Assembly (NCBI RefSeq): GCF_003815715.1
Contig: NZ_CP033922.1
Span: forward strand, 4,264,001-4,328,000
From: Chryseobacterium sp. G0162
Lineage (GTDB): Bacteria; Bacteroidota; Bacteroidia; Flavobacteriales; Weeksellaceae
Length of the DNA stretch: 64,000 nt
Direction: 5' to 3'
Below are positions 16,747-26,193 of this stretch, piece by piece. Position 1 is the stretch's first letter; every line of letters starts with the position of its first letter. A program made the translations under genes and the position numbers. The notes beneath the pieces were generated by a model. It was not told where the DNA came from. It searched no databases and saw nothing but the letters and a program-made list of their open reading frames with translations.

Positions 16747-18141
16747 CTATTCGAGTCGAACTACACTTATGATGAAAGGAGCTGCAATATTCGTTGAACC
16801 CGGAGTTGATCCAAAAGAAAGTGCCTGAAATGAAAGGATCTGACCAGCATTCATTTTTAAGAGAGTTGAGTTTGTGCATGTAACAAATGAAGGGGCTCCG
16901 TTTTTTTCTGGGAGCGTAACTTTATTACTTGTAAAAGATTGCTGAACTCCGTTTAAACTGATTTGAGCATATCCCGTATATCCATCTCCATCGTCTTCAG
17001 TGGCATCTCTTTGAGGGTAATTAACCATAAAATCAACCTTATATAATCCGGTGGCATTTGCTGTAAAAGTATTTCCTGTCATTTCATTCAGATTATCAAA
17101 AGTCTTTGCGGAAGTTGTAGCATTTGTAAATGTATTGTTTAATGTGATTACCACTACACCGGTTCCTCTTGCGGCACTTACATTGGATGAGTTACGCAAT
17201 TGTACAACGCCTGTACTGTTTACCGCTAAACTTCCTACCGGACTTGATGCCCCCTGCAATCCTTCCAGCCTTATAGGGTTGGTCGCATTGATGTGAAGTT
17301 TATTTGTTGCCGTAGATGTTCCAATGCCTACATTTCCTGTTATTGAATTGATTCTCATTCTTTCAATCAAACCTCCACCAACAGAGTTTCCAATATAGAA
17401 ATCTTCTTCTGATCCGTTGATTAATGTGGATCCTGTACGAACAGATCCCAACGCCCAGTTAGCCCCGCCTGACGAAGGTCCGCTATTGGTAAAACCAAGT
17501 AATGAATAATTTCCTGTGGCCAGAGCGGAAGTATTTCTTAAAGCCAGAATTCCGTATGAGTTGGTTCCGGCGGTCGCATCAATCAAATTATATCGGTTTG
17601 AAGATGGAATGGCAGAAACTACATGAAATCGTGTTTCAGGAGAAGCTGTTCCCAATCCGGTTCTGTGATTAGCCGCATCTACCGAAAGGGTAGTCCCGTC
17701 AATAGAAAAAGCATTCACAGAGGTAGAGGTAAATGCTAAAGTATTGGCATCTTGAGTTACCACTCTATTGCCCGTGAGACTTCCATCCGAATTGTAAATA
17801 TTTGTTGAAATTGCTACCCATTGCAATCCCGTAAAATAGTGATATCCGGTATTATGAATACTGCCCACCTGTGCTATACTTGGGATTAATCCGGTTGGTG
17901 AAATAATGTCTGTAATATAAACAATGGCTCCAATCTGGTCACTTCCGTAAGTTCCGGAGTCTTTTGCGGCTAATTGTTGCTTAGAAACCCTTGGTGGTAA
18001 AAGGCCATCCTTCATATTAGGGTTTGTAGTTCCTGCAACATCTAAAGTTGCATTGGGCGTGTCTGTATTTATCCCTACCTGTGCATTTAATATTACAGTT
18101 GCACACAAAGCGATCAGGGAGTAGAATTGCTTACCTTTCAT
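16747..18141 (-). CDS. Secreted VGINT-family surface protein with C-terminal C1q/TNF-like domain
   Basis: The protein has 464 residues with a signal peptide (MKGKQFYSLIALCATVILNAQ). Then comes the module shared with the proteins at 40763 and 49562: VGINTDTPNATLDVAG, DGLLPPRVSKQQLAAK, YGSDQIGAIVYITD, GYHYFTGLQWVAIS. The middle is a repeat-like tail-fibre-type region (VGIGTSTATNKLHIN). The last 130 residues (VVVITLNNTFTN, GNTFTANATGLYKVDFMVNY, GYAQISLNGVQQ, MNAGQILSFQALSFG) have the strand pattern of C1q/TNF jelly-roll domains. I expect an extracellular or cell-surface location. No type IX sorting domain is obvious. Role unknown; adhesion or matrix is only a guess. Confidence 0.82.
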   Translation of the reverse strand: MKGKQFYSLIALCATVILNAQVGINTDTPNATLDVAGTTNPNMKDGLLPPRVSKQQLAAKDSGTYGSDQIGAIVYITDIISPTGLIPSIAQVGSIHNTGYHYFTGLQWVAISTNIYNSDGSLTGNRVVTQDANTLAFTSTSVNAFSIDGTTLSVDAANHRTGLGTASPETRFHVVSAIPSSNRYNLIDATAGTNSYGILALRNTSALATGNYSLLGFTNSGPSSGGANWALGSVRTGSTLINGSEEDFYIGNSVGGGLIERMRINSITGNVGIGTSTATNKLHINATNPIRLEGLQGASSPVGSLAVNSTGVVQLRNSSNVSAARGTGVVVITLNNTFTNATTSAKTFDNLNEMTGNTFTANATGLYKVDFMVNYPQRDATEDDGDGYTGYAQISLNGVQQSFTSNKVTLPEKNGAPSFVTCTNSTLLKMNAGQILSFQALSFGSTPGSTNIAAPFIISVVRLE

Positions 18142-18286
18142 GGTTTCGGTTATTGGTTTTCGTTTTCATGGATGTGATTTTAATAAATAATCAATATATT
18201 TCATTAGATTGTGATAAATAAAAAAATCAATTAGATATGGTAAATCAGATGCACAAACTTATTTCAATTTTCAGTTTTATCATTAC

Positions 18287-18296
18287 GTATAAATAC
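18287..18296. promoter_or_regulatory. GTATAAATAC box upstream of the C1q-like protein gene
   Basis: It is identical to the core of the two boxes at 1732 and 1780. It lies about 145 bases upstream of the minus-strand start at 18141. A single copy, so weak on its own. Confidence 0.3.
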
Positions 18297-18532
18297 TGCA
18301 TTTTATAGAAAATTGCTTTTAAGATCTAAGTGAATAATATAGGAGTAAGGCCATATTTTTGTGCGCAGATTAAGAATTTAATGTATTGTAAATGCCATTT
18401 TATTGTGAAATTGTCAAATTTAAGATTGGGGGTTGTACTCAGTGGTACTTGAGATTGAAATGGAGCAGTTGATGGTCATGATAATGATGAAATCAGGGTT
18501 TGAATCCGATGTTAACAGCTTTATTTCTTTAG

Positions 18533-18562
18533 TTGTCAATATTTTACAATTCCATATTTTTG
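18533..18562 (+). promoter_or_regulatory. Promoter for the NTF2-like gene
   Basis: TTG at 18533-18535 and TATTTTTG at 18555-18562 with a 19-base spacer match the Bacteroidota -33/-7 pattern. The expected 5' leader to the ATG at 18646 is about 75 bases. Apart from this and the box at 18287, the 504-base gap 18142-18645 shows nothing I can name. Confidence 0.5.
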
Positions 18563-18645
18563 TTTAACTTGGATCTATTGAAAAAAGATTGGCTGCATTA
18601 ACGTCATCTGACTTAAAATAAGTAAGACCACATTTAATCAATAAA

Positions 18646-19047
18646 ATGAACGAATTAAAAATAAATGCAATTATTCAGGACCTGTCAAATTCCTTACAGA
18701 CAAGAAGCTATGACAGGTTTGTTAGCTATTTTACAGAGAATGCAATTTTTGAAATACCGTTTACAGTTAATGGAGGAGCTGTAATAAAGGGAAAAGAAAA
18801 TATAAAAAAGCACTTTGACAATGTACAGCAAAATCCACTGACTAAATTGATTGAAATAGAAAGTGTTTATACAAAAATATATCATTGTGCAGATGACCTT
18901 ACAGTCACGGTTGAGTATTTCACAAAGGGAAAATCATTGGCTACAAATGAAGCTTTTGAAATACAATCTTCTATTGCACTTATTCAATTTGACGCAAGTG
19001 GTATTGTTTATTACAAAGATTTTCCAAATACTCTGGGAATTGCTTAA
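18646..19047 (+). CDS. NTF2-like / SnoaL-like fold protein
   Basis: The protein has 133 residues. Helical start INAIIQDLSNSLQTRSYDRFVSYFTENAIFEIPF, then GGAVIKGKENIKKHFDNV, then beta strands with VTVEYFTKGKSLATNEAFEIQSSIALIQFD and IVYYKDFPN. This is the helix-then-sheet cone pattern of the nuclear transport factor 2-like superfamily (SnoaL_2 type). Such proteins range from isomerases to binding proteins; the substrate is not visible. It is followed 71 bases on by an AraC regulator in the same direction. Confidence 0.8.
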   Translation: MNELKINAIIQDLSNSLQTRSYDRFVSYFTENAIFEIPFTVNGGAVIKGKENIKKHFDNVQQNPLTKLIEIESVYTKIYHCADDLTVTVEYFTKGKSLATNEAFEIQSSIALIQFDASGIVYYKDFPNTLGIA

Positions 19048-19118
19048 AAAGCAGGTGTTCTTTCTCAACTGGCAGCAACTTGGATAAATTGAGCTAGATT
19101 TACAGTATTCATGTAGAG

Positions 19119-19958
19119 ATGAAAGCTAAAAAAATGACAATAAAAATCTATAGACCTGAAAATCCTATATTAAAAAAGTATATCGAATGCTTTTATACCC
19201 TCGAGCAGACCTCTGAAGAATCTTCTGCAACTTATTTTACCTTTCCGAGTATCTATACCATTGTCACGATGAGTGAGAAAACAGAAACTCTGATCATGGA
19301 AAACAAAATGACAATTAGATACTGCCAGTCTAATCCCATTGAAACAAATCTGGTATGTAATTTTAATGAGCCTGTATTGATAAACTATGAAGGCGTAATC
19401 AATGAAATTACTACGTACTTCAAACCGTTAGGGATCAATGCTTTTATACCAAATAATTTAAGAGATTATGCGGAAGGAAACTTTCCTGATTTTAATCCAT
19501 ATGAGGATTATAAAGAAACCATGGCAGCCATTCTTTCTATAAAAGATCCGGATGAAAAAATCAGAGTGCTGGAATTGTATTGGCTTTCAAAATTTCGTCC
19601 GTTTGAGAATGTTTTGTTGGCAGAGGTACTGACTGAAATGTTGCATACAAATAATATCAATCAATCTATGATGAAATTGTCTTATACTACGGGTCGGTCA
19701 CGAACAACGATCAACAAGCATTTTGATCAGCATATTTGTAAAACGCCTTCCCAGTTCAAAAAAATTATCAGATTCAGGGCAGCTATTCAAAGCCGGCTTG
19801 ACGACCAAAATCGAGTAGGATTGTCTTATAGTGTTGATTATTTTGACCAGTCACACATGATCAGGGATTTTAAAAAATTAACAGGTTTTACACCAAAATT
19901 TTTTTTTTCAAAAATAACAACACTTGAAAAAGGTGTTATAAAATGGATGTTTATTTAG
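19119..19958 (+). CDS. AraC family transcriptional regulator
   Basis: The protein has 279 residues; MTIKIYRPENP at 19134 is an equally good start. The N-terminal 160 residues look like a ligand-sensing domain of the DUF6597/cupin-like type (ENPILKKYIECFYTLEQ). The C-terminal part holds the two helix-turn-helix units: MMKLSYTTGRSRTTINKHFDQHICKTPSQFKKIIRFRAAIQS and YSVDYFDQSHMIRDFKKLTGFTPKFFF. It probably controls the adjacent NTF2-like gene or the serine hydrolase that follows at 20034. Confidence 0.88.
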   Translation: MKAKKMTIKIYRPENPILKKYIECFYTLEQTSEESSATYFTFPSIYTIVTMSEKTETLIMENKMTIRYCQSNPIETNLVCNFNEPVLINYEGVINEITTYFKPLGINAFIPNNLRDYAEGNFPDFNPYEDYKETMAAILSIKDPDEKIRVLELYWLSKFRPFENVLLAEVLTEMLHTNNINQSMMKLSYTTGRSRTTINKHFDQHICKTPSQFKKIIRFRAAIQSRLDDQNRVGLSYSVDYFDQSHMIRDFKKLTGFTPKFFFSKITTLEKGVIKWMFI

Positions 19959-20033
19959 TGGGTTTACAAAAATACAATGATGCTGATTTATTAAGTAGTA
20001 ACATTGCAGTCTAGTAATATCATTAAATCGTCT

Positions 20034-21332
20034 ATGAAGCTAACACTACTAATTCTGTTATTTCCATTTCTCATTTTTGGACAGAAAAATGTATCAGCTA
20101 ATCTTGAGAAATATATGCAGGCTCAGGTTGAAGTCAACAACTTTAGTGGAACTGTCCTTGTGAAAAAAGACGGTCATGTTTTACTAAAAAAAGCATATGG
20201 TTTGGCAGATTATGAATGGAATATTAAAAATACTGTAGATACTAAATTTCAGTTGGCTTCAGTAACCAAACAATTTACTGCAACCGCTATACTTCTGTTG
20301 GTTGAAAAAGGGAAACTCTCCCTTGATGATAAACTGAGTAAATTTCTGCCAGATTACCCCAAGGGTGATAGTGTGACGATCCATATGTTGTTATCGCATA
20401 GCTCAGGGTTGGCTATGGGCTTTAAAGAAATAGCCTTAAGCACTAAGGATCAAGATTCTGCCTATGCCGAAATAAAGAAAATACCTTATGAATTCTCTCC
20501 TGGAATTAAAAGCGGATACAGTAATATTGGCTATTATTTATTGGCTAAGATCATTGAAAAAGTCTCGGGGGAGAAGTATGCAGTTTTCTTAAAGAAAAAT
20601 ATATTTGAAAAAGCCGGGATGAAGAATACAGGAGTCAGTAATAATGATTCTATAGTTTTAAAAAAAGCAAAGGCTTACTATCGGACAGAAAGTGGGCTTA
20701 TTCATAATCCTTATATCAACTGGCAAATTAATGTAGGTCATGATGGCGTTTATTCTACTGTTGAAGATCTGGCCTTATGGGATAAAGCCTTATATGGAAC
20801 AGATATTCTTTCCGCGCAGATGAAAAAATTAATGTTTAAACCTTATGGTGATGAAAATTGGGGATATGGATTTATCATCAATCCGTTCTACAATCACGGA
20901 CATCAATTAATAGCCCATGATGGAGGCTTTTTTGGAACAATGACTTCCTTTAACCGGTTTACAGATGACAATCTTTTTGTGACCGTACTTTCTAATAACG
21001 AATCATTTTCCTATATTATAAGTTATGGGCTTTCTGCCATTGCATTGGGAAAAGAGGTGGAGCTTCCTTATAAACACCACCGAATTGAAATAGATCCAAA
21101 TTTATACAATCAATATGCAGGGAAATATGATAAAATTACCGTATTGAAAATTGATGATAAACTTTATTTTAACGATGTGGAAATGGAACTTATTCCAGAG
21201 TCTAAAACCAAATTTTTTAGAAAAGATAATAATGACAGGACAGTAGAATTTATTCCCGATAGTGCGGGGATTTACAACGCTATAATTCTGACAAAAGGTG
21301 GGGTGAAAGAGGTTATCAGAAGGAGTAAATAG
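20034..21332 (+). CDS. Serine hydrolase, class C beta-lactamase / penicillin-binding family
   Basis: The ATG at 20034 starts the signal peptide MKLTLLILLFPFLIFGQ; the frame is open from a TTG at 20004. The protein has 432 residues. Catalytic motifs: S-V-T-K at 76-79, Y-S-N at 162-164 and H-D-G-G at 295-298. The last 80 residues form a small beta domain (YAGKYDKITVLKIDDKLYF...) of the kind appended to many such hydrolases. Periplasmic or secreted peptidase/esterase; the substrate is undefined. Confidence 0.9.
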   Translation: MKLTLLILLFPFLIFGQKNVSANLEKYMQAQVEVNNFSGTVLVKKDGHVLLKKAYGLADYEWNIKNTVDTKFQLASVTKQFTATAILLLVEKGKLSLDDKLSKFLPDYPKGDSVTIHMLLSHSSGLAMGFKEIALSTKDQDSAYAEIKKIPYEFSPGIKSGYSNIGYYLLAKIIEKVSGEKYAVFLKKNIFEKAGMKNTGVSNNDSIVLKKAKAYYRTESGLIHNPYINWQINVGHDGVYSTVEDLALWDKALYGTDILSAQMKKLMFKPYGDENWGYGFIINPFYNHGHQLIAHDGGFFGTMTSFNRFTDDNLFVTVLSNNESFSYIISYGLSAIALGKEVELPYKHHRIEIDPNLYNQYAGKYDKITVLKIDDKLYFNDVEMELIPESKTKFFRKDNNDRTVEFIPDSAGIYNAIILTKGGVKEVIRRSK

Positions 21333-21468
21333 CCACAATGATCCTGAGGTTTACCAGCTGGCCCAATCAGATACAAATCTATCAGCTTCTTTCAATTTCA
21401 AATCTAAAATTCAAAATTTCTACAAAATCATGATGGTTATTTGTACTATAAATTAATAAAATAGTACA

Positions 21469-21897
21469 ATGAAAAAGTTAACATTTCTAGTGGCTGCCTT
21501 GGCTGGTATTTCGTTTGTCTGTGCACAGCGAATTCAGGAAAAAGATGTTCCTTCAAACGTAAAAGCTGGATTTCAGAAGCATTTTCCCGAGGCCAAAAAC
21601 GTAAAATGGGAAAAAGAAGAAGGCAATTATGAAGCCGGATTCAAAGTCCAAAAAGTAGAACATTCCGTTTTGCTGGATGCTTACGGTAATATTGTAGAGA
21701 GTGAGGTAACAATAAACAGGAGTGAACTTTCAGCTCCCATAAAAGACTACATCACTAAACATTATCCAGGTAAGAGAATAAAAGAAGCTGCAAAAATTAC
21801 GGATGCTAAAGGTGTACTGACTTACGAAGCGGAAATAGAGGGAATGGATATTATTTTTGATAAGTCAGGTACATTTATAAAAGAGGTGAAAGACTAA
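21469..21897 (+). CDS. PepSY-like (DUF2874) secreted protein
   Basis: The protein has 142 residues. The signal peptide is MKKLTFLVAALAGISFVCAQ. Two tandem repeats of the short alpha/beta motif follow: VPSNVKAGFQKHFPEAKNVKWEKEEGNYEAGFKVQ and IKDYITKHYPGKRIKEAAKITDAKGVLTYEAEIEG (each shown shortened in function to the PepSY-like F-P-A...W...Y-E-A pattern). It is a small periplasmic protein of a family described as putative beta-lactamase-inhibitor-like; that role is unproven. It is close to two serine hydrolases, which makes the association worth noting but is only context. Confidence 0.82.
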   Translation: MKKLTFLVAALAGISFVCAQRIQEKDVPSNVKAGFQKHFPEAKNVKWEKEEGNYEAGFKVQKVEHSVLLDAYGNIVESEVTINRSELSAPIKDYITKHYPGKRIKEAAKITDAKGVLTYEAEIEGMDIIFDKSGTFIKEVKD

Positions 21898-22103
21898 TTC
21901 GGTTTTGAGGAGAAGACTTCAAAAGAGTTGTATAAATGATTTTTTACTGTAAAAGTTGTTTTAAAGATAGTTCCTGCATGCACGTTGACACAACAAATTT
22001 ATATTACTCTGAGGATTTTTTGAATAAGATTGAGAAATGAGTTCAAATAAAATGATTTAGTAATTTGTAAAAAAGAAATAAAATAACAACTCGGGCAATT
22101 TAA

Positions 22104-22142
22104 AAAACAGGGTTACTTTAAAAATAAGTAGCGCTGTTTTGC
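22104..22142 (+). terminator. Hairpin in the gap after the PepSY-like gene
   Basis: AAAACAG-GGTTACTT (22104-22118) pairs with AAGTA-GCGCTGTTTT (22126-22140) with one mismatch and one G-U. It lies about 200 bases after the PepSY-like gene. The rest of the 507-base gap (21898-22404) contains no gene I can support. Confidence 0.55.
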
Positions 22143-22404
22143 TCTGTATGAACTCCACAAGACGCTCTTTCAAGTATTTTATTGCCGATTTCGAAAATAT
22201 TTTACATTTATGCTATTGAAAATCATTGATTTGGGATTTATTCGTTCGTTAACGAGCTATTTAATGCACTTTTGATGAAAAAAAATCAAACAAAGTCAAT
22301 CTAATTTTTATATTTGCATCTGTTGGATTTTTAACTCTGATAAACCTTCAGGATTCCAATGAAAATTTAAAAATAAAACAGCAATAAACAAATAAGAGTA
22401 AAGA

Positions 22405-23544
22405 ATGGATAATATTAATTTATTAGTTATTGTAAACATCGTTTCTTTATTCATTTCATTGTTTTTAGCCTTTTTTCTGATTACCCTTAAAACAAAGTAC
22501 AAAATCAGTAATTGTTTGTTCGCTTTTTTTCTAATATTAAATGCAATAGATATTAGTGAGCCCTTGTTTAACATGGTGGTTGATGGCCCGTCTAATCTGG
22601 GAATGTTTAGAACCACCTTCGCATTCCTCCAAATTCCTGTTTTTTATCTTTATATAATATCAGTCTGCTACTCTGATTTTAAGCTAAAGCCAAAGTATTT
22701 GCTACATCTGATCCCATTTTTAATGGTTAATTTGGTGTTACTGCCCCGTTTTTATACAGTGGATGCAGCATCTAAAATGAGTTTTATTCAGAATCGTCAA
22801 AATATGATAGAGTTCCAGTTCATTCATATTTTAATACATCTTCAGATGGTTCTATATATCATTACTGTTTTTAGAGTACTAACAAAAACAAAGAAACTAT
22901 ATCTTGAAAACTATGCCGGTAAAAACATCAGCTCCTATAATTGGTTATTCCAGTTTACCGTTGTACTGACTATTTTATATGCGGTAGCTTTTTTAAAAAA
23001 TATTTTAAAATTTTCTGACTATCAACATATTTCGGAATGGATCAAGATCGGACTTTTATCGTCTTCTCTTTTGGTTTTTTGTTGGTATTTATTCAAAGCG
23101 TTAAATAACCCTGGCCTTTTTAGAAATATTGATTCGAAACTAAAGCTTGTTTCTGAGATTGTTTCAGAAGAAAAAAGCCGTAAGGAATCAATAGTAGATG
23201 AAAGAGAATATAATGAGGAACTTTTGAAGCTAAAAAAATATATGGTTGAGAAAAGACCATATCTTAACTCTTCGCTCACCATTCAGGATGTTTCCAATGA
23301 TATTGAAATTCCTGTTCGCGATTTATCTCTTTTAATCAATCATCAATTAGGGCAACATTTTTATGATTTTGTGAATGCCTATCGAATAGAAAGTGCTATG
23401 GGTATTTTAAAAGATACTTCAAAAAGTAAAGTGACGGTTTTAGAAATTCTATACGAAGTCGGTTTTAATTCAAAATCTTCTTTTAATACTGCTTTTAAAA
23501 AACACACAGGCAATACCCCAACGGCTTATCGTAAGGGTGTGTAA
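22405..23544 (+). CDS. Membrane-bound AraC family transcriptional regulator
   Basis: The protein has 379 residues. The N-terminal 230 residues hold about seven hydrophobic segments (LLVIVNIVSLFISLFLAFFLI, FAFFLILNAIDI, FLQIPVFYLYIISVCY and so on). A linker of charged residues (VSEEKSRKESIVDEREYNEELLKLKKY) leads to a C-terminal AraC DNA-binding domain (LTIQDVSNDIEI, GQHFYDFVNAYRIESAMGIL, ILYEVGFNSKSSFNTAFKKH, GNTPTAYRK). The layout is typical of flavobacterial one-component sensors anchored in the inner membrane. It precedes a serine hydrolase in the same direction by 151 bases and may control it. Confidence 0.9.
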   Translation: MDNINLLVIVNIVSLFISLFLAFFLITLKTKYKISNCLFAFFLILNAIDISEPLFNMVVDGPSNLGMFRTTFAFLQIPVFYLYIISVCYSDFKLKPKYLLHLIPFLMVNLVLLPRFYTVDAASKMSFIQNRQNMIEFQFIHILIHLQMVLYIITVFRVLTKTKKLYLENYAGKNISSYNWLFQFTVVLTILYAVAFLKNILKFSDYQHISEWIKIGLLSSSLLVFCWYLFKALNNPGLFRNIDSKLKLVSEIVSEEKSRKESIVDEREYNEELLKLKKYMVEKRPYLNSSLTIQDVSNDIEIPVRDLSLLINHQLGQHFYDFVNAYRIESAMGILKDTSKSKVTVLEILYEVGFNSKSSFNTAFKKHTGNTPTAYRKGV

Positions 23545-23695
23545 AACAGTGTTTTGTAATTATTCGAACTCTTTTTTATAAAGATTCCTACTCATTTTTT
23601 ATACAAATTCGACCGATTGCTTTTACTCGGTCGCATTGCTTTAATGCCTTCCGCATATTTGTATCGAAATAATTTTTAACATAAAAAACGATACC

Positions 23696-25159
23696 ATGAA
23701 AAGCCCCTTTTATTTACTGATTCTTATAGCACTGGTTTCAAGCTGCCAAACAAGTAAAAAAGTTTTTTCGGAAAATAGAGATTACCGTTTTCTTACGGAT
23801 AGTTTAAGCATTGAATCACAATTAGAAAAGTACAAGCTTCCTGGATTTAGCCTTGTGGTTTTTGAAAATTATAAGATTGTTTATTCAAATCAGGTAGGAG
23901 TGAAGTCAATGGATTCTAAAGAAAAATTAGATGTAAACACTGCTTTTTCCACAGCGTCAATCACAAAACCAATCACCGCACTTCTTTGCCATATCCTTGA
24001 AGAAAAAGGATTAATTAACCTGGATGAGCCCATTGATAAATCTTTAAAACGCTGGCATTTACCCAAAAGTAAGTTTACTGAAAACAAGAGTCCAACCTGG
24101 AGACTATTTTTTAATCATACTTCGGGTACAAATCAAGGTGGATTCTCAGATTATTATAACGGAGATGTTATTCCAACTATAAAACAAAGTCTTTTAGGAC
24201 AAATACCAAGATATGATAAAGAAATTGAATTCCTGTTTACGCCGGGAACCGGTTTTGAATATAGCGGGGGAGGATATGTAATTGTCCAAATGGCATTAGA
24301 AGATACTTTCAATAAGTCTATTGCAGAACTGGCACAGGAACATCTTTTTACCCCTCTTGGTTTGATGAATACCACCATGATACAGCCTAATGAAAAGGGG
24401 TTTCTAACAGATGTAGCTTCTGTTCACGATAAAGATGGAAAAGTGATAAAAACAGGCTTACCAATTACGCCACAGATTGGAGCATCAGGAGTATGGTCTA
24501 CGCCTACAGATCTAGCGAAGCTTTCTATTGAGATACAAAATGCTTTACGCAATAAAAATAATAAAGTCATTTCTCATCAGGTTGCCAAAAGAGTAACGGA
24601 AGTAACAGCGTTGAAAGATGCCGTTGGAGGTTGGGGGTATGGCTGGCAAAAGTCTGTTGCTTATAATCACTATGATTGGTTTATGTGTAATGGCTCCAAT
24701 ACGGGAGTTGGGGGAAGTATTTTGGCTACTATGGAAGACGGAAATGGTTTTGTAATTCTTGCGAATGGTGAAAAACCTAATCGTATTCCGGTGATCAACG
24801 AAGCCCGCATAAAACTTCTGACTTTAATGAACTGGAATAAGAAAATATCCAATAAAAATATTCAGGAACTTCCTTTGGGTTTAAAAAAACAACTTATCGG
24901 AACGTATAACGATTTTCTTTATGGACAGGGAGCAGAAACGAAAATTGTAGAAAAGGATAACCATCTCTATGTTGAGTCTCCATTTTTGGGATATTTTAAA
25001 GGAAAAAATGCTAATGAATTGCTGTATATGGGAAATGGGACCTTTACAATTGTAGATTATCCCAACCTATTAAAATTCGATTTCAGCAATGGAAAGGTAA
25101 ACTCTGTCATCTTAACAAGAGATTCTCTGAAAACGGAAGTTCAAATTATTAAAAAATAG
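23696..25159 (+). CDS. Serine hydrolase lipoprotein, class C beta-lactamase family
   Basis: The protein has 487 residues with a lipoprotein signal (MKSPFYLLILIALVSSC, Cys17). Catalytic S-I-T-K is at 88-91. The second motif is Y-S-G (in FEYSGGGYVIV) rather than Y-x-N, a known variant. C-terminal G-S-N-T-G replaces the usual H-x-G near residue 340 (MCNGSNTGVGGS), so the third motif is atypical. A small C-terminal beta domain follows. Anchored in a membrane facing the periplasm or outside; substrate unknown. The next gene follows 41 bases on and is probably cotranscribed. Confidence 0.87.
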   Translation: MKSPFYLLILIALVSSCQTSKKVFSENRDYRFLTDSLSIESQLEKYKLPGFSLVVFENYKIVYSNQVGVKSMDSKEKLDVNTAFSTASITKPITALLCHILEEKGLINLDEPIDKSLKRWHLPKSKFTENKSPTWRLFFNHTSGTNQGGFSDYYNGDVIPTIKQSLLGQIPRYDKEIEFLFTPGTGFEYSGGGYVIVQMALEDTFNKSIAELAQEHLFTPLGLMNTTMIQPNEKGFLTDVASVHDKDGKVIKTGLPITPQIGASGVWSTPTDLAKLSIEIQNALRNKNNKVISHQVAKRVTEVTALKDAVGGWGYGWQKSVAYNHYDWFMCNGSNTGVGGSILATMEDGNGFVILANGEKPNRIPVINEARIKLLTLMNWNKKISNKNIQELPLGLKKQLIGTYNDFLYGQGAETKIVEKDNHLYVESPFLGYFKGKNANELLYMGNGTFTIVDYPNLLKFDFSNGKVNSVILTRDSLKTEVQIIKK

Positions 25160-25200
25160 ATCTGACAAATAGTAAAAAACAAAACTTAAACCCAACAAGA

Positions 25201-25899
25201 ATGAACCCATTATTTTTAATTCCAGTCGTCATAATAATTGCAGGTATGGTCTTCATGATAATCATAAATAATAAACACAAAGTTGCAAAATCGGAAATTG
25301 ATTTGGATTCTGAAAGAACTCAATATGACCAATACAAACAAGAGCTTCTGGCTCAGGATTTTTCAAAATTACAAGAATGGATGGAAGATAAACCAATTGA
25401 TGCATTTACTTCTGCCTCTGTTCCCCAGTCAACAGCCAATAAAGTGCAGGAACTTGTAACTGACGGGATAAAAAATGTAGCATTATCTACGATTGGTGTA
25501 AAGCTTAAACGAATTGAAACAGATTGTTTTTGGGTGTTAAGTGGAAACGATCTGCATTTTTTCAGTACCGATACAGTTGGCGGATTAGATGAGCACATTG
25601 TATTTGATCATTTTAAAGTTGAAAAAGCTAGCCTTCAATATGGAGGACTTTTGAAATCGCAATTGGGCGTTTATTCAAAATCATCAGAAGAATATTTGCC
25701 AAAAACATATATTATCACCTTTGATATTGACGGAAGTTCATTACCCCTTGAAATTCATGATAGACTTAATTATAGAGTGGATCCGGAAGATATGCTCAAT
25801 TTAAGAAAGCAATTGGAAACAAGAGTGAAATATCAGGTAGTGGGTGAAAAATTTGTAAAAATTTCTCAGGATAAATTCCCTAATCTAAAAATGTTTTAA
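25201..25899 (+). CDS. Unrecognised membrane-anchored protein
   Basis: The protein has 232 residues. The N-terminus LFLIPVVIIIAGMVFMIIINN is one membrane segment, leaving about 205 residues on one side. The soluble part has a helical start (RTQYDQYKQELLAQDFSKLQEWMED) and a beta-rich remainder ending in a helix. I do not recognise it. It lies directly after the lipoprotein hydrolase, so the two may work together. Confidence 0.7.
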   Translation: MNPLFLIPVVIIIAGMVFMIIINNKHKVAKSEIDLDSERTQYDQYKQELLAQDFSKLQEWMEDKPIDAFTSASVPQSTANKVQELVTDGIKNVALSTIGVKLKRIETDCFWVLSGNDLHFFSTDTVGGLDEHIVFDHFKVEKASLQYGGLLKSQLGVYSKSSEEYLPKTYIITFDIDGSSLPLEIHDRLNYRVDPEDMLNLRKQLETRVKYQVVGEKFVKISQDKFPNLKMF

Positions 25900-26076
25900 C
25901 AGAGGATGGGAATTTTATCAAAATTTTTAAGCTCATTTAAAAGCATACGATTAAATGATAAAATGAGTGGATAGTGCAGATTGTCAATAATTTATTGAAC
26001 AAAAAGCCCACTCAACAATAAAACAAAGAACTATTTTAAAAACCCGGCAAGTATATTAATGAATGATATAAAAAAG

Positions 26077-26108
26077 TGGCACCATTTACATTAAAATGAT
26101 GCCATTTT
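26077..26108. terminator. Bidirectional terminator between convergent genes
   Basis: TGGCACCATTT (26077-26087) and AAATGATGCCA (26094-26104) form a hairpin with one mismatch, flanked by A-rich and T-rich runs. It lies between the membrane protein gene ending at 25899 and the ABC ATPase gene ending at 26194. Confidence 0.75.
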
Positions 26109-26193
26109 GCTATTTGCGACCAGATGAGTGTATATTCAAACGCTTTTAGAAATGATTTGATTTCGATTTTTTTATTGAATCAGATGCATTACA